Positions 63,645 through 64,000 of a DNA stretch of 64,000 nt are shown here, in pieces. The notes below the pieces were generated by a model. That model saw nothing but the letters and a program-made list of their open reading frames with translations. It did not search any database and was not told where the DNA came from. The stretch covers positions 2,046,001 to 2,110,000 of the forward strand of contig NZ_CP032616.1 of assembly GCF_003626975.1 (NCBI RefSeq), read 5' to 3'. Both the position numbers and the translations under genes were made by a program. Position 1 is the first letter of the stretch. Each line of letters starts with the position of its first letter. Source of the stretch: Pseudomonas sp. DY-1 (GTDB taxonomy: Bacteria; Pseudomonadota; Gammaproteobacteria; Pseudomonadales; Pseudomonadaceae).

Positions 63645-64000
63645 ATGCCCGCCACCCTCGACGATCCGTTCTACTACCTGCTCAACTTCCACACCCTGCT
63701 GGACTGGATCAGCGAGCGTTATCACGACCTCCTCGACGGAGACGAGCAGACGTTCATCGAGAATTTCCGCGCCCTGCCCCGCGCCTCCCAGGCGCTACTG
63801 GTTCGCATGGTGATGCGCAAGGGCACACTGTTCCGAGCCAGTAAGTTGAACTACGCAGAGATAGGCGATACCCGTGCGGCGGCCCTGCCGCTACTGGCGC
63901 TTGGCTGGCTGGATGCGGCGCCGGAACTGGACCTGGCGCAGCTATTCGGACTGCTTACGCTGGGCGAAGTGGATGCCTGCTTCGGCAAAGCGCCGGGGCG
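63645..64000 (+). CDS. FAN1/VRR-NUC-type nuclease, 3' end cut by window edge
   Basis: The frame is open from ATG 63645 to the window end, 118 residues. It reads MPATLDDPFYYLLNFHTLLDWISERYHDLL ... FRALPRASQALLVRMVMRKGTLFRASKLNYAEIGDTRAA, the N-terminal SAP-like DNA-binding part of bacterial FAN1 homologues (VRR-NUC proteins). The nuclease motifs lie beyond the window. FAN1 enzymes cut DNA at crosslinks. The strong LexA box in front suggests induction by DNA damage. Recognition rests on the N-terminal pattern. Confidence 0.75.
   Translation, partial: MPATLDDPFYYLLNFHTLLDWISERYHDLLDGDEQTFIENFRALPRASQALLVRMVMRKGTLFRASKLNYAEIGDTRAAALPLLALGWLDAAPELDLAQLFGLLTLGEVDACFGKAPG

Noticed and set aside
63494..63844. 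Plus-strand frame of 116 codons overlapping the nuclease start
   Set aside because: Out of frame with the FAN1-like reading frame, which has recognisable family sequence and a LexA box in promoter position.

Overview
The window looks like a Pseudomonas chromosome from the P. aeruginosa group. It is GC-rich, and the gene order fimV, usg-like, asd, leuB, methyltransferase, leuD, leuC, lysR ... ibpA ... dusC ... eda ... tetR, tRNA Glu/Ala, gltX, lysR, emrAB ... uvrB, aminotransferase, tRNA-Asn, comEA-like, wbpM, wbpL ... wzz, ihfB, rpsA matches, from memory, the P. aeruginosa PAO1 stretch around PA3115-PA3162. I cannot assign a species by eye.

Region A (1-11.4 kb) is the right-hand part of a prophage or phage-derived island. 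It ends in a tyrosine-recombinase gene with an excisionase-like DUF4224 gene before it, next to the 3' end of fimV. It holds an intact amino DNA methyltransferase, a broken cytosine-5 methyltransferase, a headless spanin (Rz-like) gene with a nested Rz1-like lipoprotein frame, a small gene behind a LexA box, a block of overlapping small phage genes (DUF551, DUF4406, DUF4031 and unknowns), and an AT-richer opposite-strand pair (DUF2971 plus an unknown gene) that looks like cargo.

Region B (11.4-42.4 kb) is core chromosome: polar hub protein FimV, aspartate-semialdehyde dehydrogenase and an inactive-looking paralogue, leucine biosynthesis (leuCD, leuB) with a divergent LysR regulator, a 1226-residue six-PAS GGDEF-EAL protein, heat-shock gene ibpA behind an RpoH-type promoter and a ROSE-like RNA thermometer, dusC, a KDPG aldolase, a TetR gene with a clear palindromic operator, three tandem tRNA-Ala/tRNA-Glu units beside gltX, an EmrAB-type efflux pair with a LysR regulator, uvrB, an aminotransferase and tRNA-Asn.

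Region C (42.4-57 kb) is the O-antigen locus, all on the minus strand and read from wzz to wbpM. It contains chain-length regulator, glycosyltransferases, polymerase, flippase, a UDP-L-FucNAc-type sugar pathway (WbjB/WbjD-like plus a short RmlD-like reductase), WbjF/WbpV-like epimerase, initiating transferase WbpL and dehydratase WbpM. The middle part is visibly AT-richer than its surroundings.

Region D (57.2-64 kb) holds ihfB and rpsA, then a four-gene catabolic-looking cluster (flavin monooxygenase, RidA, DUF1028, ArgE-like deacylase) on the same strand, and the start of a divergent FAN1/VRR-NUC-type nuclease gene behind a near-consensus LexA box. The cmk gene that sits upstream of rpsA in PAO1 is absent here, which suggests a rearrangement.
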